Assembly: GCA_021772985.1 (NCBI GenBank)
Contig: JAJFKX010000012.1
Span: 124,001 to 188,000 of the forward strand
Source: Gammaproteobacteria bacterium
GTDB taxonomy: Bacteria > Pseudomonadota > Gammaproteobacteria > Xanthomonadales > Wenzhouxiangellaceae
Length of the DNA: 64,000 nt
Reading direction: 5' to 3'
Shown here: positions 11,902 to 21,261 of the stretch, piece after piece
Layout of the letters: the number at the start of each line of letters is the position of its first letter
How positions within the stretch are numbered: the first letter of the stretch is position 1
Program-made: the position numbers and the translations under genes
The notes under the pieces: generated by a model
Database searches by the model: none
What the model was told of the DNA's origin: nothing
What the model saw: the letters and a program-made list of their open reading frames with translations, nothing else

Positions 11902-12444
11902 TCATGAACAGCTGTAAGATTCGCTGCGAACCCGTCCAACATTGGAAATAACCAGCCGATGTCCCATCTCGGGTTCCCCTTTTGCACAAAGGAATAGACT
12001 GCCGGTGCTCCCAGGGGCAGTACCGTCTGGATAAAATCGGAAACTGCTGCGTTTCCCACTGCTCACATCGATGTTTTTATCCAGCGTTGCTACCCGCAAC
12101 AGCGGCTCTCGGGCCTGGTGTTGGCGGTCGGTATCAAAATCCTGAAAGATGATCCAACCACGATTCCAATTGGCATCACCGCTGCAGGTCTGCTGATCAT
12201 TGCTGGGGCAGATTACCACCCGGCGATATTGGTCAACAGCAGTATTTCGAGCGAAATTGAAATCGGTCAACAGTTGATGCCGGGTGCCATTCAGCTTGTT
12301 ACGTTCCATCATGTCGCTGACGCCCGGTACTGCGGTTGCGGAAATAACGGCTACCAATGCCACGGCAATCATCAGCTCTACATGACTCATGCCTTGTTGA
12401 AAAAGTAATTTCCCCGGAAATGCTTTTTTAGTTGTAGTTTTCAT
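11902..12444 (-). CDS. FimT/GspH-family pseudopilin
   Basis: A 180-residue type IV pilin-like protein. A basic leader is followed by the prepilin peptidase site G|MSHVELMIAVALVAV (cleavage after Gly18, Glu at mature position 5) and a hydrophobic N-terminal helix. The C-terminal part has GspH/FimT-like features, including cysteines at the C-terminus (SYSCS) and in VVICPSNDQQTC. Such minor pilins initiate type IV pilus assembly and can bind DNA. Other minor pilin genes (pilV, pilW, pilX, pilE) are not adjacent, so it is an orphan copy here. Start ATG at 12444. Confidence 0.85.
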   Translation of the reverse strand: MKTTTKKAFPGKLLFQQGMSHVELMIAVALVAVISATAVPGVSDMMERNKLNGTRHQLLTDFNFARNTAVDQYRRVVICPSNDQQTCSGDANWNRGWIIFQDFDTDRQHQAREPLLRVATLDKNIDVSSGKRSSFRFYPDGTAPGSTGSLFLCAKGEPEMGHRLVISNVGRVRSESYSCS

Positions 12445-12687
12445 TGTTGTTGTGCTGCGCTTGGCATTATTAAGTTTGTGTGGCTGTTATTGTGGGGAAA
12501 TGAGCGTTGTGGAACGATGGCAAACCACTGTGTGCATTTGTAGGAAAATGACTCGATGCTTGTAGGAACTCCAATTGCATTTGGATAAGCTGCATAGATC
12601 AGCCGAAAGACAGTTGATAAGAGCAGCATAAGGGTGAGTGGCTGATTGCTGATATGCTGTAGCAGCACAGCTATCTCAGGATTCCCA

Positions 12688-13104
12688 ATGATGGTAAGAA
12701 AAATTCTCGCTGTAGTCGCTGGCTTAGCAGCGGCATTTGCTACTGTATGGCTGATTCAATTGATCGGTCATGAAGTTTACCCGCCACCAGCCGGATTGGA
12801 TATTAACGACCGGGTGCAGATGGAAGCTTATGTGGCCAGTTTATCTATCGGCCCGCTACTGTTTGTACTGGCTTCGTTTCTGTTGGGAACACTGGTTGGT
12901 ATAAAAGTGGCCTGTTGGGTTGCACCCGACAGCCCATTGCGCAATGGGCTGATGATTACCGCCATTATGCTGGCCGGGACAATGACCAACCTGGTGATGA
13001 TTCCACATCCATTGTGGTTTGCGATTACAGCTATAGTGGGGATTTTATTGGTGGCCTGGCTGGTAATTATCAGCACTGCTGCCCAAACCGGTTATCACCG
13101 GTAA
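12688..13104 (+). CDS. Small integral membrane protein
   Basis: A 138-residue protein with four predicted transmembrane helices (about residues 4-24, 50-75, 88-106 and 110-130) and a short loop after the first helix (GHEVYPPPAGLDINDRVQMEAYV). I recognise no family with confidence; it resembles uncharacterised four-helix inner-membrane proteins. The frame is open upstream to 12646, but ATG at 12688 is preferred because an AGGA element precedes it by about seven bases and it places the first helix at the N-terminus. It stands alone between divergent and convergent leftward genes. Confidence 0.6.
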   Translation: MMVRKILAVVAGLAAAFATVWLIQLIGHEVYPPPAGLDINDRVQMEAYVASLSIGPLLFVLASFLLGTLVGIKVACWVAPDSPLRNGLMITAIMLAGTMTNLVMIPHPLWFAITAIVGILLVAWLVIISTAAQTGYHR

Positions 13105-13170
13105 CAATCAACATTGTGTGATCGCAGCAGCAATACAGGCGTTAATATGCCGCGCTGCTTTCAAGCCTGA

Positions 13171-14364
13171 TCAAGCAGGCAGGTTTTTCTCCAACGCATC
13201 TCGAATTCGTGTGACTGCCTGCTGCAGCACATCCATTGCAGCTGCGTAAGATAACCGCAAATGCCCTGGTGCACCAAAAGGGCTACCGGGGACCACCGCA
13301 ACCTGGGCGTGCTCCAATAACCATTCGGCCATAGCGCCGTCATCTTCTATACCCGGTAATGCGATTATCGCTTCAGCAAAAGACGGGAAAACATAAAAGG
13401 CACCATCACAGGGTTTGCATTCCACGCCTGGAATATCATTAAGTGCTTTGGTGATCCAGTCGTGCCGTTGTTTGAATTCATCGCGCATCAGTGACACGCT
13501 GGTTTGGTCACCGTTTAACGCAGCGGCAGCTGCCGCCTGGGCAATTGAGCAGGCATTAGAGGTGGACTGGCTCTGAATTTTGCGCATTGCTGTAACCAGA
13601 CCTTCAGGACCTGCCAGGTAACCAATTCGCCAGCCGGTCATAGCAAAAGCTTTGGAAACGCCATTAACAATCATGGTTCGATCGCGCAGTTCGGGGCAGG
13701 CACTGGCAAAGCTGATGAACGGTTCCGTTCCCCAGTAAATATGCTCATAAATCTCATCGCTGCTGATGCTGATTTCCGGGTGCCGGGCCAATAATTCACC
13801 AAGCGCCTGATATTCAGCTTTGCTGTAGGCCATGCCGGTGGGGTTGCTGGGTGAGTTCAACATCAATAGCCGGGTTTTAGGGGTAATCGCCTGTTCCAGT
13901 TGCGCTGCGGTTACTTTGAAGTTTTGCCGGTCACTGGCATATAACTCTACTGGTACACCACCTGCTAATCTCACCATATCCGGATAGGATACCCAGCATG
14001 GTGTTGGTATCAGCACCTCATCACCAGGGTTGATCAATGCCAGCAGCATATTGAATAAGGCCTGCTTGGCACCCGTCGACACAATAATTTCCGATGGGCT
14101 GTATAACAATGAATTATCGCGTTTGAACTTGGCGATAATGGCCGATTTCAATTCTGAGGTTCCGTCCACCGCAGTATATTTGGTCTGACCGTTTTGCATT
14201 GCAGCTATGGCGGCATCACAGGCGGCAGGCGGTGTCGGAAAGTCTGGTTCGCCGGTACCCAGGCCAATCACATCGTGGCCGGCGGCTTTCAATTCGGCAG
14301 CCTTGGCAGCTACTGCCAGGGTCGCAGAAGGTTTAATTTGTTGCAGACGGTCGGCTAGACGCAT
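13171..14364 (-). CDS. Pyridoxal-phosphate aspartate/aromatic-type aminotransferase (class I)
   Basis: A 397-residue fold-type I aminotransferase. Visible landmarks are GLGTGEPDFPTP near the N-terminus, the substrate/PLP region NSPSNPTG, the PLP-binding aspartate/tyrosine region SSDEIYEHIYWG, the catalytic lysine in NGVSKAFAMTGWRIGY and the C-terminal arginine in GHLRLSYA. This is the subgroup of aspartate aminotransferases (AspC/AatA type Ib) found in many proteobacteria, some of which also act on prephenate. It would transfer amino groups between aspartate or aromatic amino acids and 2-oxoglutarate. The exact substrate is not decided by sequence. It is divergent from uvrB. Confidence 0.9.
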   Translation of the reverse strand: MRLADRLQQIKPSATLAVAAKAAELKAAGHDVIGLGTGEPDFPTPPAACDAAIAAMQNGQTKYTAVDGTSELKSAIIAKFKRDNSLLYSPSEIIVSTGAKQALFNMLLALINPGDEVLIPTPCWVSYPDMVRLAGGVPVELYASDRQNFKVTAAQLEQAITPKTRLLMLNSPSNPTGMAYSKAEYQALGELLARHPEISISSDEIYEHIYWGTEPFISFASACPELRDRTMIVNGVSKAFAMTGWRIGYLAGPEGLVTAMRKIQSQSTSNACSIAQAAAAAALNGDQTSVSLMRDEFKQRHDWITKALNDIPGVECKPCDGAFYVFPSFAEAIIALPGIEDDGAMAEWLLEHAQVAVVPGSPFGAPGHLRLSYAAAMDVLQQAVTRIRDALEKNLPA

Positions 14365-14455
14365 GGTGTTCCTTTCAAGTGTAAGTAAAACAGACAGGCA
14401 GCGAGTTATTCAGCAGGGATATAATACCAAGTTGCTCAAATAAAAACGCTGATTT

Positions 14456-16492
14456 ATGACTGCTGCCAACAGATTCAAGTTGTGTTCTGCCTATCAACCT
14501 GCAGGTGATCAGCCGGAAGCTATCCGGCAACTCTGTAAAGGCTTGACTGCCGGCCATCAGGATTTAACCCTACTGGGTGTGACCGGTTCTGGAAAAACCT
14601 TCACCATGGCCAATGTGATTGCCGAATTACAGCGCCCCACGCTGGTGATGGCGCCGAATAAAACCCTGGCGGCACAGCTGTATGGTGAGTTTCGAGAGTT
14701 TTTCCCTGATAATGCGGTGGAATACTTTGTCAGTTATTACGATTATTATCAGCCGGAAGCTTATGTGCCCAGCAGTGATACTTACATCGAAAAAGACTCT
14801 AGTATCAATGAGCACATCGAACAGATGCGGTTATCGGCCACCAAGGCCATGTTGCAGCGCCGTGATTCGTTAATTGTAGCATCGGTATCAGCGATCTATG
14901 GACTGGGTGATCCAAGCTCGTTTATGCAGATGACGCTGAAGTTGGAACGCGATGCCAATATCGATCAGCGCTATATTCTGCGACGCTTGGCGGAAATGCA
15001 ATATGCCCGTAATGATGTGGAGCTGCGCCGTGGTACTTACCGTGTACGAGGCGATATTATCGATGTGTTTCCAGGTGATTCAGATACTGAAGCCGTTCGG
15101 ATTGAATTATTTGATGAAGTGGTTGATGGGCTGTCGATGTTTGACCCCTTGACTGGTGAAGTCCTGCAACAACATGAAAGCTTGACCATATTCCCCAAGT
15201 CTCACTACGTGACACCGCGTCAGGTAGTGCTGGACGCGATTGAAGCGATCAAAATTGAGCTGGTGGAACGGCTGGATTATTTACGTGGGAATAACCGCCT
15301 GCTGGAAGCCCAGCGCCTGGAGCAGCGGACCAGGTACGATCTGGAAATGATGCTGGAGTTGGGATATTGCACCGGAGTAGAAAATTATTCCCGGCATTTA
15401 ACCGGTTGTCAGCCAGGTGAACCGCCACCGACTTTATATAATTATTTACCCGACGATGCGTTACTGATTCTGGATGAAAGCCATGTGATCGTGCCGCAGA
15501 TTGGTGCGATGTATCGTGGTGACCGGTCGCGTAAGGAAACACTGGTGGAATATGGTTTCCGGTTGCCGTCAGCACTGGATAACCGCCCGTTGAAGTTTGA
15601 AGAGTGGTCAGCGGGTGCGCCGCAGACCATTTACGTCTCCGCTACACCCAGGCCTTATGAGTTGGAGTTGTCCAGCATAGTGGCTGAGCAATTGGTTCGG
15701 CCTACCGGTTTGATTGATCCGGAAGTGGAGATTCGGCCGGTTGAGACCCAGGTTGATGACCTGATGTCGGAGATTAACAAGCGGGTAGCAACAGGTGATC
15801 GGGTGTTGGTTACTACACTGACCAAACGCATGGCAGAAAACCTGACTGAATATTTATCCGAGCATGGCGTTAGGGTGCGCTACCTGCATTCGGACATCGA
15901 TACTGTTGAACGGGTGGAAATCATACGTGATTTACGGCTGGGCGTGTTTGATGTGCTGGTAGGGATTAATTTATTAAGGGAAGGGCTGGACATGCCGGAA
16001 GTATCACTGGTGGCCATTTTGGATGCCGATAAGGAAGGTTTTTTACGCTCTGAAGGCGCGTTGATTCAGACCATCGGACGTGCTGCTCGGAATATCAACG
16101 GCAAGGCGATTTTATATGCCGGTAAAATCACCGGCAGTATGCAACGCGCCATAGCCGAGACCGACCGCCGGCGGCAAACGCAGGTTGAATACAACAAGCA
16201 GCACAGTATTACTCCGCTGTCAGTCACAAAATCCGTTGCAGACATCATGGCAAGCGCACATGCCACTCCGGCACATAAAAAAGCCAGCGAACAGGCTGGT
16301 AAAAGAAGCAAAGTGGGCGAATCCAGAAAAGGCTATCTTGGCCTGCCGCAGCAGGAACTTAAGCAGGCTGCATATACCATTAAGCAGCTTGAGCAGCAGA
16401 TGTATGATCATGCTGAAAACCTGGAATTTGAAGAAGCAGCCAGGATTCGGGATGAGATTAAGGAAGTTAAGAAGGCGGGGTTTGGGTTGTGA
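14456..16492 (+). CDS. uvrB: Excinuclease ABC subunit B (UvrB)
   Basis: A 678-residue nucleotide excision repair helicase-like protein that verifies damage with UvrA and recruits UvrC. It shows Walker [12 protein letters not shown], the beta-hairpin region [21 protein letters not shown] inserted between DNA strands, the DEAD-like box ILDESHV, helicase motif V/VI elements ([23 protein letters not shown]) and a C-terminal UVR domain (about 635-670) that binds UvrC. Length is normal for the family. I looked for a LexA box in the 91-bp gap upstream and saw no convincing one. Confidence 0.98.
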   Translation: MTAANRFKLCSAYQPAGDQPEAIRQLCKGLTAGHQDLTLLGVTGSGKTFTMANVIAELQRPTLVMAPNKTLAAQLYGEFREFFPDNAVEYFVSYYDYYQPEAYVPSSDTYIEKDSSINEHIEQMRLSATKAMLQRRDSLIVASVSAIYGLGDPSSFMQMTLKLERDANIDQRYILRRLAEMQYARNDVELRRGTYRVRGDIIDVFPGDSDTEAVRIELFDEVVDGLSMFDPLTGEVLQQHESLTIFPKSHYVTPRQVVLDAIEAIKIELVERLDYLRGNNRLLEAQRLEQRTRYDLEMMLELGYCTGVENYSRHLTGCQPGEPPPTLYNYLPDDALLILDESHVIVPQIGAMYRGDRSRKETLVEYGFRLPSALDNRPLKFEEWSAGAPQTIYVSATPRPYELELSSIVAEQLVRPTGLIDPEVEIRPVETQVDDLMSEINKRVATGDRVLVTTLTKRMAENLTEYLSEHGVRVRYLHSDIDTVERVEIIRDLRLGVFDVLVGINLLREGLDMPEVSLVAILDADKEGFLRSEGALIQTIGRAARNINGKAILYAGKITGSMQRAIAETDRRRQTQVEYNKQHSITPLSVTKSVADIMASAHATPAHKKASEQAGKRSKVGESRKGYLGLPQQELKQAAYTIKQLEQQMYDHAENLEFEEAARIRDEIKEVKKAGFGL

Positions 16493-16508
16493 CTGGAAGT
16501 GTTTGATT

Positions 16509-16538
16509 GAAAAAACGGGGCCAGCGGCCCCGTAAAAA
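16509..16538 (-). terminator. Rho-independent terminator of the subtilisin gene
   Basis: An 8-bp GC-rich perfect stem, ACGGGGCC (16515-16522) and GGCCCCGT (16526-16533), has a three-base loop. On the minus strand it is followed by a T-run (TTTTTTCAATC), so it terminates the leftward protease gene ending at 16557. Confidence 0.85.
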
Positions 16539-16556
16539 CTCACGTGCTAAGTTTTT

Positions 16557-18416
16557 TTATTGCGAACATATCGAAACGTTATCGATACCACCTTCGATCA
16601 AATCTCCGGCAGCCGTACCGTCGCTGGCACTGATGCGTATTACCACACTGGAACCGGCTGGAATGCTGGCGGTGGCGTTGGCCCATGCGGCCTGGGTCTG
16701 CGTATCACCGATGCTGACCAGGCTGTTGAAGCTGGAACCGCCATTGAGTGAGTATTCGAGACGGTAGAAATCGCCACTCGGGTCATCGCCGCTGTCGCGT
16801 TGTCCGTGGAACCAGTCGGCCGACAGGGTGGATGCGTCATTGACACTGATGGTGGGTGAGCGGGCGATGCATACGCCAGCATCGACGTCGGCATTACCGG
16901 CGCTGCTGTTGCTGGCAGTGAATACCGCAAAGTTATTGCCGTCGGAATCGCCACCGACCTGGGTAACTACGCCGCCGTTGGATTGCTGAGTTGGGTTGCC
17001 GCGCACATAGGTGCCGGTGCTGCAGGTGCTGGCGCCGTCGATGGTCCAGCCGGTAGAGGTGCCAAAATCATCTTCAAACGAGCATGAACCTGGAGGTGGT
17101 GGCGGTGGATTCCCGCCATTCAGATGAGCCATGTACAGTAGCAGGTTGGGTGAGCCGTTGGTGTTGCTGATAGCGCCACTGGTGGCATTGCTGAGCAGGT
17201 TGCTGGTCACCGCGCTGGGTGACAAACTGCTATTTGAATCAAGTACCAGCGCGGCAGCGCCGGCAACGTGTGGGCTGGCCATTGAGGTGCCGCTGATAGT
17301 GTTGCTGCCACCATTTAGCCAGGTCGAGGTAATACTGGAACCAGGTCCAAAGATATCCACACAGGAACCAAAGTTGGAAAAGCCGGAGCGCGCATCGGAA
17401 ATGGTAGAGGAAGCCACAGTGATGGCTGAAGGCGCGCTTGCCGGTGAGCGGTTGCAGGCATTTTGGTTTTCATTGCCGGCAGCAACCACCACCGTAATGC
17501 CGTTATTGGTCATGCTTTGCACCAGATTGTTCTGGGTTGTATTAACCGGGCCACCGAGGCTCATATTGGCTACTGCCGGTGATTGGGCATTGTTATTTAC
17601 CCAGTTCATTCCGGCGATGATATTTGCAGTGCTGGTGGTATTACCACAACCAAATACGCGCACTGCAAATACAGTAGCGTCTTTGGCTACGCCATAAGTT
17701 TCACTGGTGGAAGTTCCTGCTACATGGGTACCATGACCATTGCAGTCGTTGCCATTGCGGCCATCGCCGATTGCGTCAAAACCAAATACCACCCGGCCAC
17801 TAAAATTGGGATGATCAAGGTCAATGCCGGTATCAATAATGTAGACGTTAATGCCGGCTCCGGTCTGATCAGAGTCGTAGACATTGTCCAGCGGTAAAGA
17901 ACGTTCATCGATACGATCCAGCCCCCAGGTGGGGTTATTCTGCACAAGATTAAGCTCTGAGATGGTGTCCTGCTCGACATATTTCACATTGGGATCAGCC
18001 AACAATGTGCCCAGTTGTTCTGGTTCCAGTCGAATTGCGACGCCATTAACCCCGCCGCTGTATTGATGCAAAATTTGTGCGTTCAGGCTGTATTCCGCCT
18101 GCGAAGCAAAGTCTGCAACTGCACTGGTCATGTCGACCGGGCCACGGGTGTTTTGGGCAATATTGGCTTCATCCAAAACCACGATGTACTGATCAGGGAT
18201 GACTTTGCTAGGATCGTTGGAAGTTCGATACTTCGCCATATTGGTTTGTTGCTGTTTGGCGTGTTCGCTGGCGGTCAGTTCAATTTCCGGTCCGGCGGCA
18301 AGGCTGGTAAAGGAAAACAAACACGCAGATATAGCCAAGGCTGCAAACCACGGTTTAATCAGAGGTTTATTTGGGGGGGTAACATCCATATTGTTAAAGT
18401 TGTCTGATGACATCAT
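16557..18416 (-). CDS. Secreted subtilisin-like serine protease (S8, proteinase K type) with C-terminal domain
   Basis: A 619-residue exported protease. An N-terminal signal sequence (WFAALAISACLFSFTSLAAG) is followed by an I9 inhibitor propeptide (VIPDQYIVVLDE...VKYVEQD). The S8 catalytic domain has Asp in YIIDTGIDLDHP, His in GHGTHVAGT and Ser in SGTSMASPHVAGAAA. After a PPPPPP linker, about 160 residues form a beta-rich C-terminal domain (DDFGTSTGW...GGIDNVSIC) like those of secreted hydrolases, probably for adhesion or sorting. The frame is open to 18473, but ATG at 18416 is preferred because GGAGA lies six bases upstream. It probably degrades proteins extracellularly for nutrition. Confidence 0.93.
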   Translation of the reverse strand: MMSSDNFNNMDVTPPNKPLIKPWFAALAISACLFSFTSLAAGPEIELTASEHAKQQQTNMAKYRTSNDPSKVIPDQYIVVLDEANIAQNTRGPVDMTSAVADFASQAEYSLNAQILHQYSGGVNGVAIRLEPEQLGTLLADPNVKYVEQDTISELNLVQNNPTWGLDRIDERSLPLDNVYDSDQTGAGINVYIIDTGIDLDHPNFSGRVVFGFDAIGDGRNGNDCNGHGTHVAGTSTSETYGVAKDATVFAVRVFGCGNTTSTANIIAGMNWVNNNAQSPAVANMSLGGPVNTTQNNLVQSMTNNGITVVVAAGNENQNACNRSPASAPSAITVASSTISDARSGFSNFGSCVDIFGPGSSITSTWLNGGSNTISGTSMASPHVAGAAALVLDSNSSLSPSAVTSNLLSNATSGAISNTNGSPNLLLYMAHLNGGNPPPPPPGSCSFEDDFGTSTGWTIDGASTCSTGTYVRGNPTQQSNGGVVTQVGGDSDGNNFAVFTASNSSAGNADVDAGVCIARSPTISVNDASTLSADWFHGQRDSGDDPSGDFYRLEYSLNGGSSFNSLVSIGDTQTQAAWANATASIPAGSSVVIRISASDGTAAGDLIEGGIDNVSICSQ

Positions 18417-18441
18417 TATTTTCTCCATGTAAATAATAATT

Positions 18442-18484
18442 GCTGGCTTTTTCCAGCTTTTGAACACCACCATGAAAATGGTGG
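18442..18484. other. Two small hairpins in the subtilisin leader; rest of the 18417-18775 gap
   Basis: The gap between the divergent protease and msrA genes holds GCTGG...CCAGC (18442-18457) and CCACCAT-GAAA-ATGGTGG (18467-18484, a perfect 7-bp stem with a GAAA loop). Both lie in the likely 5' leader of the protease mRNA and may affect its stability. I see no gene in the remainder of the gap. Confidence 0.4.
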
Positions 18485-18775
18485 GTGAGGTGAGCAGACT
18501 ACGAAATTGTCATAACCAAAAGCTATTGAATGAAAACCATTAGCTGTAAGGTATTAGTCTAGTGCTGGTCTCAAATTGATACTGCAATGGGAATGGGTAT
18601 TCTCTCACTAAGTGTGTGAAAAACATGGGGTTTTCACAAATACTTAAATATTGTGTGAAATTATTGTGAGGTTTTTCTGGTCAGGTAAGGCCAAGCTTAA
18701 AGAGCTGAATATCTGTACTGCCTGGACCTTCTGTTGGTCAGGTTGGCTTTGCTGAATAAATAATGGGTGATTTTG

Positions 18776-19396
18776 ATGAATAATCGATCCGATTTTCGAT
18801 ATGGTAAAAGCGAAACCAAACAGCCCCGGCATGCTGTGCTGCAAGCAGAACTGGTGCCTCCTTTCCCCCAAAGTGTGAACTATGCTGTTTTCGGCATGGG
18901 TTGTTTCTGGGGTGCGGAGCGTAAATTTTGGAATTTGCCAGGAGTACATACAACCGCTGTTGGTTATGCTGGGGGTGAACTGGATAATCCAGACTACCGA
19001 CAGGTATGCAGTGGTGCTAGTGGTCATGCTGAAGTGGTTCTGGTGGTATTTGACCCAGCGCAGATTAATTATGCTGAGTTGCTCAAGGTGTTTTGGGAAG
19101 CACACGACCCGACCCAGGGCATGCGCCAGGGCAATGATACCGGCAGTCAATACCGTTCAACGATTTACACCTATGCTGATGACCAATACAAGGCTGCGAT
19201 CAGTTCCAGGCAGGTCTATCAGCAACAATTGCGGCAACATGGCAAACTGGCCTTGATCACCACCGAAATTAAACCCGCACCGTTGTTTTATTATGCGGAA
19301 GATTACCACCAGCAATATCTGGCAAAAAAACCGAACGGTTATTGCGGTCTTGGTGGTACGGGGGTGTGTTATCAGGCTGCAGAAAGTAGCGTATGA
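18776..19396 (+). CDS. msrA: Peptide methionine sulfoxide reductase MsrA
   Basis: A 206-residue thioredoxin-dependent reductase that repairs S-methionine sulfoxide in proteins. The catalytic cysteine is in GCFWGAE, and the resolving cysteines are in the C-terminal [11 protein letters not shown], the arrangement of the E. coli-type three-cysteine enzyme. Other conserved segments are VGYAGG, SGHAEVV and QYRS. GTG at 18767 is in frame, but ATG at 18776 is better spaced from GGGTG. The neighbours are unrelated. Confidence 0.96.
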   Translation: MNNRSDFRYGKSETKQPRHAVLQAELVPPFPQSVNYAVFGMGCFWGAERKFWNLPGVHTTAVGYAGGELDNPDYRQVCSGASGHAEVVLVVFDPAQINYAELLKVFWEAHDPTQGMRQGNDTGSQYRSTIYTYADDQYKAAISSRQVYQQQLRQHGKLALITTEIKPAPLFYYAEDYHQQYLAKKPNGYCGLGGTGVCYQAAESSV

Positions 19397-19592
19397 CGAG
19401 AGCTCAGAAAGCGATCTGAACACGATTTGCCTGTAACTATACTTACATAGACTGCATCTGTAGCAGAGCCTATACTGAAATAATACTTTAGATAATAAAT
19501 AGACCGGCATTGACCGGATACCGCCTGTACGATTTAGTTGTAAAAAACAGGCAGGTTCTTTACCTATTTGACACCTTTAATGGAGAAACTGC

Positions 19593-21248
19593 ATGAAAGC
19601 CTCTGATTTGTTTGTTGAATGCCTGGAGACTGAAGGTATTGAGTATATCTTCGGTGTTCCCGGAGAGGAAAATGCAGATTTTATGATGTCGTTGGAAAAG
19701 TCGGAAAAAATCCGTTTTATCCTGACCCGACATGAGCAGGGTGCAGCGTTTATGGCTGAAGTATATGGCCGTTTAACCGGTAATCCGGCAGGCTGTCTGG
19801 GTACGCTTGGGCCCGGCGCAACCAATCTGATTACCGGCGTTGCAGACTCCAATATGGATCGGGCTCCGTTACTGGCATTGACCGGACAGGGTGCAACTTC
19901 ACGGCTGCATAAAGAATCACATCAAATCATGGATGTGGTGGCAATGTTTGAACCGGTTACCAAGTGGGCAACCACCGTGTATCACGCTGGAACCATTCCA
20001 GAAATAACTCGCAAGGCGGTCCGTGTAGCACGCTCGGAAAAGCCCGGCGCAGTGCATATTGAATTACCCGAAGATGTAGCCAAACACGATACCGATGCCA
20101 GGCCGATGACAGTACATCGTTTCCGCCGCCCAAGTCCCGACGATAAAATTGTTAATCAGGCATTTGAAATGATTCGAAATGCCAAAAAACCAGTAATTAT
20201 CGCTGGTAATGGCTGTATTCGCCGCCGCGCCAGCAAACAATTACGCACCTTCAGTGAGGCTACCGGTATCGGTGTGTTAAGCACTTTTATGGCCAAAGGC
20301 GCGGTTGATATGGATGCAGATAACTGTTTGTATACAATCGGTTTGGGTAGTAAAGACCTACCGACTTTGGTTATCGATGAGGCAGACCTGGTGATTACCC
20401 TTGGTTTCGATATGGTCGAATACCATCCGTTGCTGTGGAATCCCAATTCTGATAAACGCATTATCCACGCGGATTTTCTACCCGCTGAAATTGATCAGCA
20501 TTACCATCCGGAAGTGGAGTTGGTCGGTGATCTTGCACATACCCTGTGGATGTTGAATGAGCGAGTACAAAGTGGTGAATTGCCCAGCTACGACTTGGCT
20601 CATCAGGCGGAAATGCGTCAGCGTATGCAGGCAGAATTTGCAATGCATGCGGAAGATGACGTTGAAGGTCCGATCCGGCCACAGAAAATTCTCTGGGATG
20701 TGCGTCAGGTGATGGGACCCGAGGATGTGTTGCTGTCGGATGTAGGGGCCCACAAAATGTGGATCGCACGTCACTATCAATGTCATGCACCGAATACCTG
20801 TTTGATACCCAACGGGTTTTGCTCGATGGGTTTTGCACTGCCCGGCGTTGTTGCCGCAGATCTGGTGTTTCCTAGCAAGCGTACAATGGCCATTTGTGGT
20901 GATGGCGGGTTCATGATGAATGTTCAGGAAATGGAAACCGCACGGCGTTTGAATTCCAATATCGTGGTGATGGTCTGGGAGGATGGCGGCTATGGTTTGA
21001 TTGCCTGGAAACAGGAAAACGAATTCCACCGGCATACCGACCTGTCATTTGATAACCCTGACTGGATGCAATTGGCTGAAGCATTTGGCTGGCATGGGCA
21101 TTTTGTCAAACGCAGCAAAGACCTGCAAAGCACTCTGGAGGCTGCTTTCAATGAGCTTGGTCCCAGTCTGGTGGTGTGTGAGGTTGATTATCGGGAAAAC
21201 CCTATTCTGACCAAGCGGTTGGGTGAAATCACCCAGTCTGCGGCATAA
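19593..21248 (+). CDS. Acetolactate synthase large subunit, catabolic-type (ThDP enzyme)
   Basis: A 551-residue thiamine-diphosphate enzyme expected to condense two pyruvates to 2-acetolactate with loss of CO2. The activating glutamate is in RHEQGAAFMAEVYGR. The SRLHKESHQIMD segment resembles HKxSHQxMD of catabolic synthases. The ThDP/Mg motif begins GDGGFMMN and ends VVMVWEDGGYG, with Asp instead of the NN of anabolic AHAS, as in BudB/AlsS. No small subunit (ilvN/H) or acetolactate decarboxylase lies nearby. It is first gene of a six-gene operon and is followed 13 bp later by an aldehyde dehydrogenase. A different 2-oxoacid substrate is therefore possible. Confidence 0.82.
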   Translation: MKASDLFVECLETEGIEYIFGVPGEENADFMMSLEKSEKIRFILTRHEQGAAFMAEVYGRLTGNPAGCLGTLGPGATNLITGVADSNMDRAPLLALTGQGATSRLHKESHQIMDVVAMFEPVTKWATTVYHAGTIPEITRKAVRVARSEKPGAVHIELPEDVAKHDTDARPMTVHRFRRPSPDDKIVNQAFEMIRNAKKPVIIAGNGCIRRRASKQLRTFSEATGIGVLSTFMAKGAVDMDADNCLYTIGLGSKDLPTLVIDEADLVITLGFDMVEYHPLLWNPNSDKRIIHADFLPAEIDQHYHPEVELVGDLAHTLWMLNERVQSGELPSYDLAHQAEMRQRMQAEFAMHAEDDVEGPIRPQKILWDVRQVMGPEDVLLSDVGAHKMWIARHYQCHAPNTCLIPNGFCSMGFALPGVVAADLVFPSKRTMAICGDGGFMMNVQEMETARRLNSNIVVMVWEDGGYGLIAWKQENEFHRHTDLSFDNPDWMQLAEAFGWHGHFVKRSKDLQSTLEAAFNELGPSLVVCEVDYRENPILTKRLGEITQSAA

Positions 21249-21261
21249 ACGGAGCTAAAAC

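Noticed and set aside
14365-14455. LexA box before uvrB
   Set aside because: No CTGT-N8-ACAG motif or close match was found in the divergent gap.
17131-17697. 188-residue frame opposite the subtilisin gene
   Set aside because: It is antisense to conserved catalytic sequence and low-complexity, a shadow of biased codon use.
19593-21248. Anabolic IlvB/IlvI acetolactate synthase
   Set aside because: No small-subunit gene is adjacent and the cofactor motif ends WEDGGYG rather than NN, closer to catabolic enzymes.
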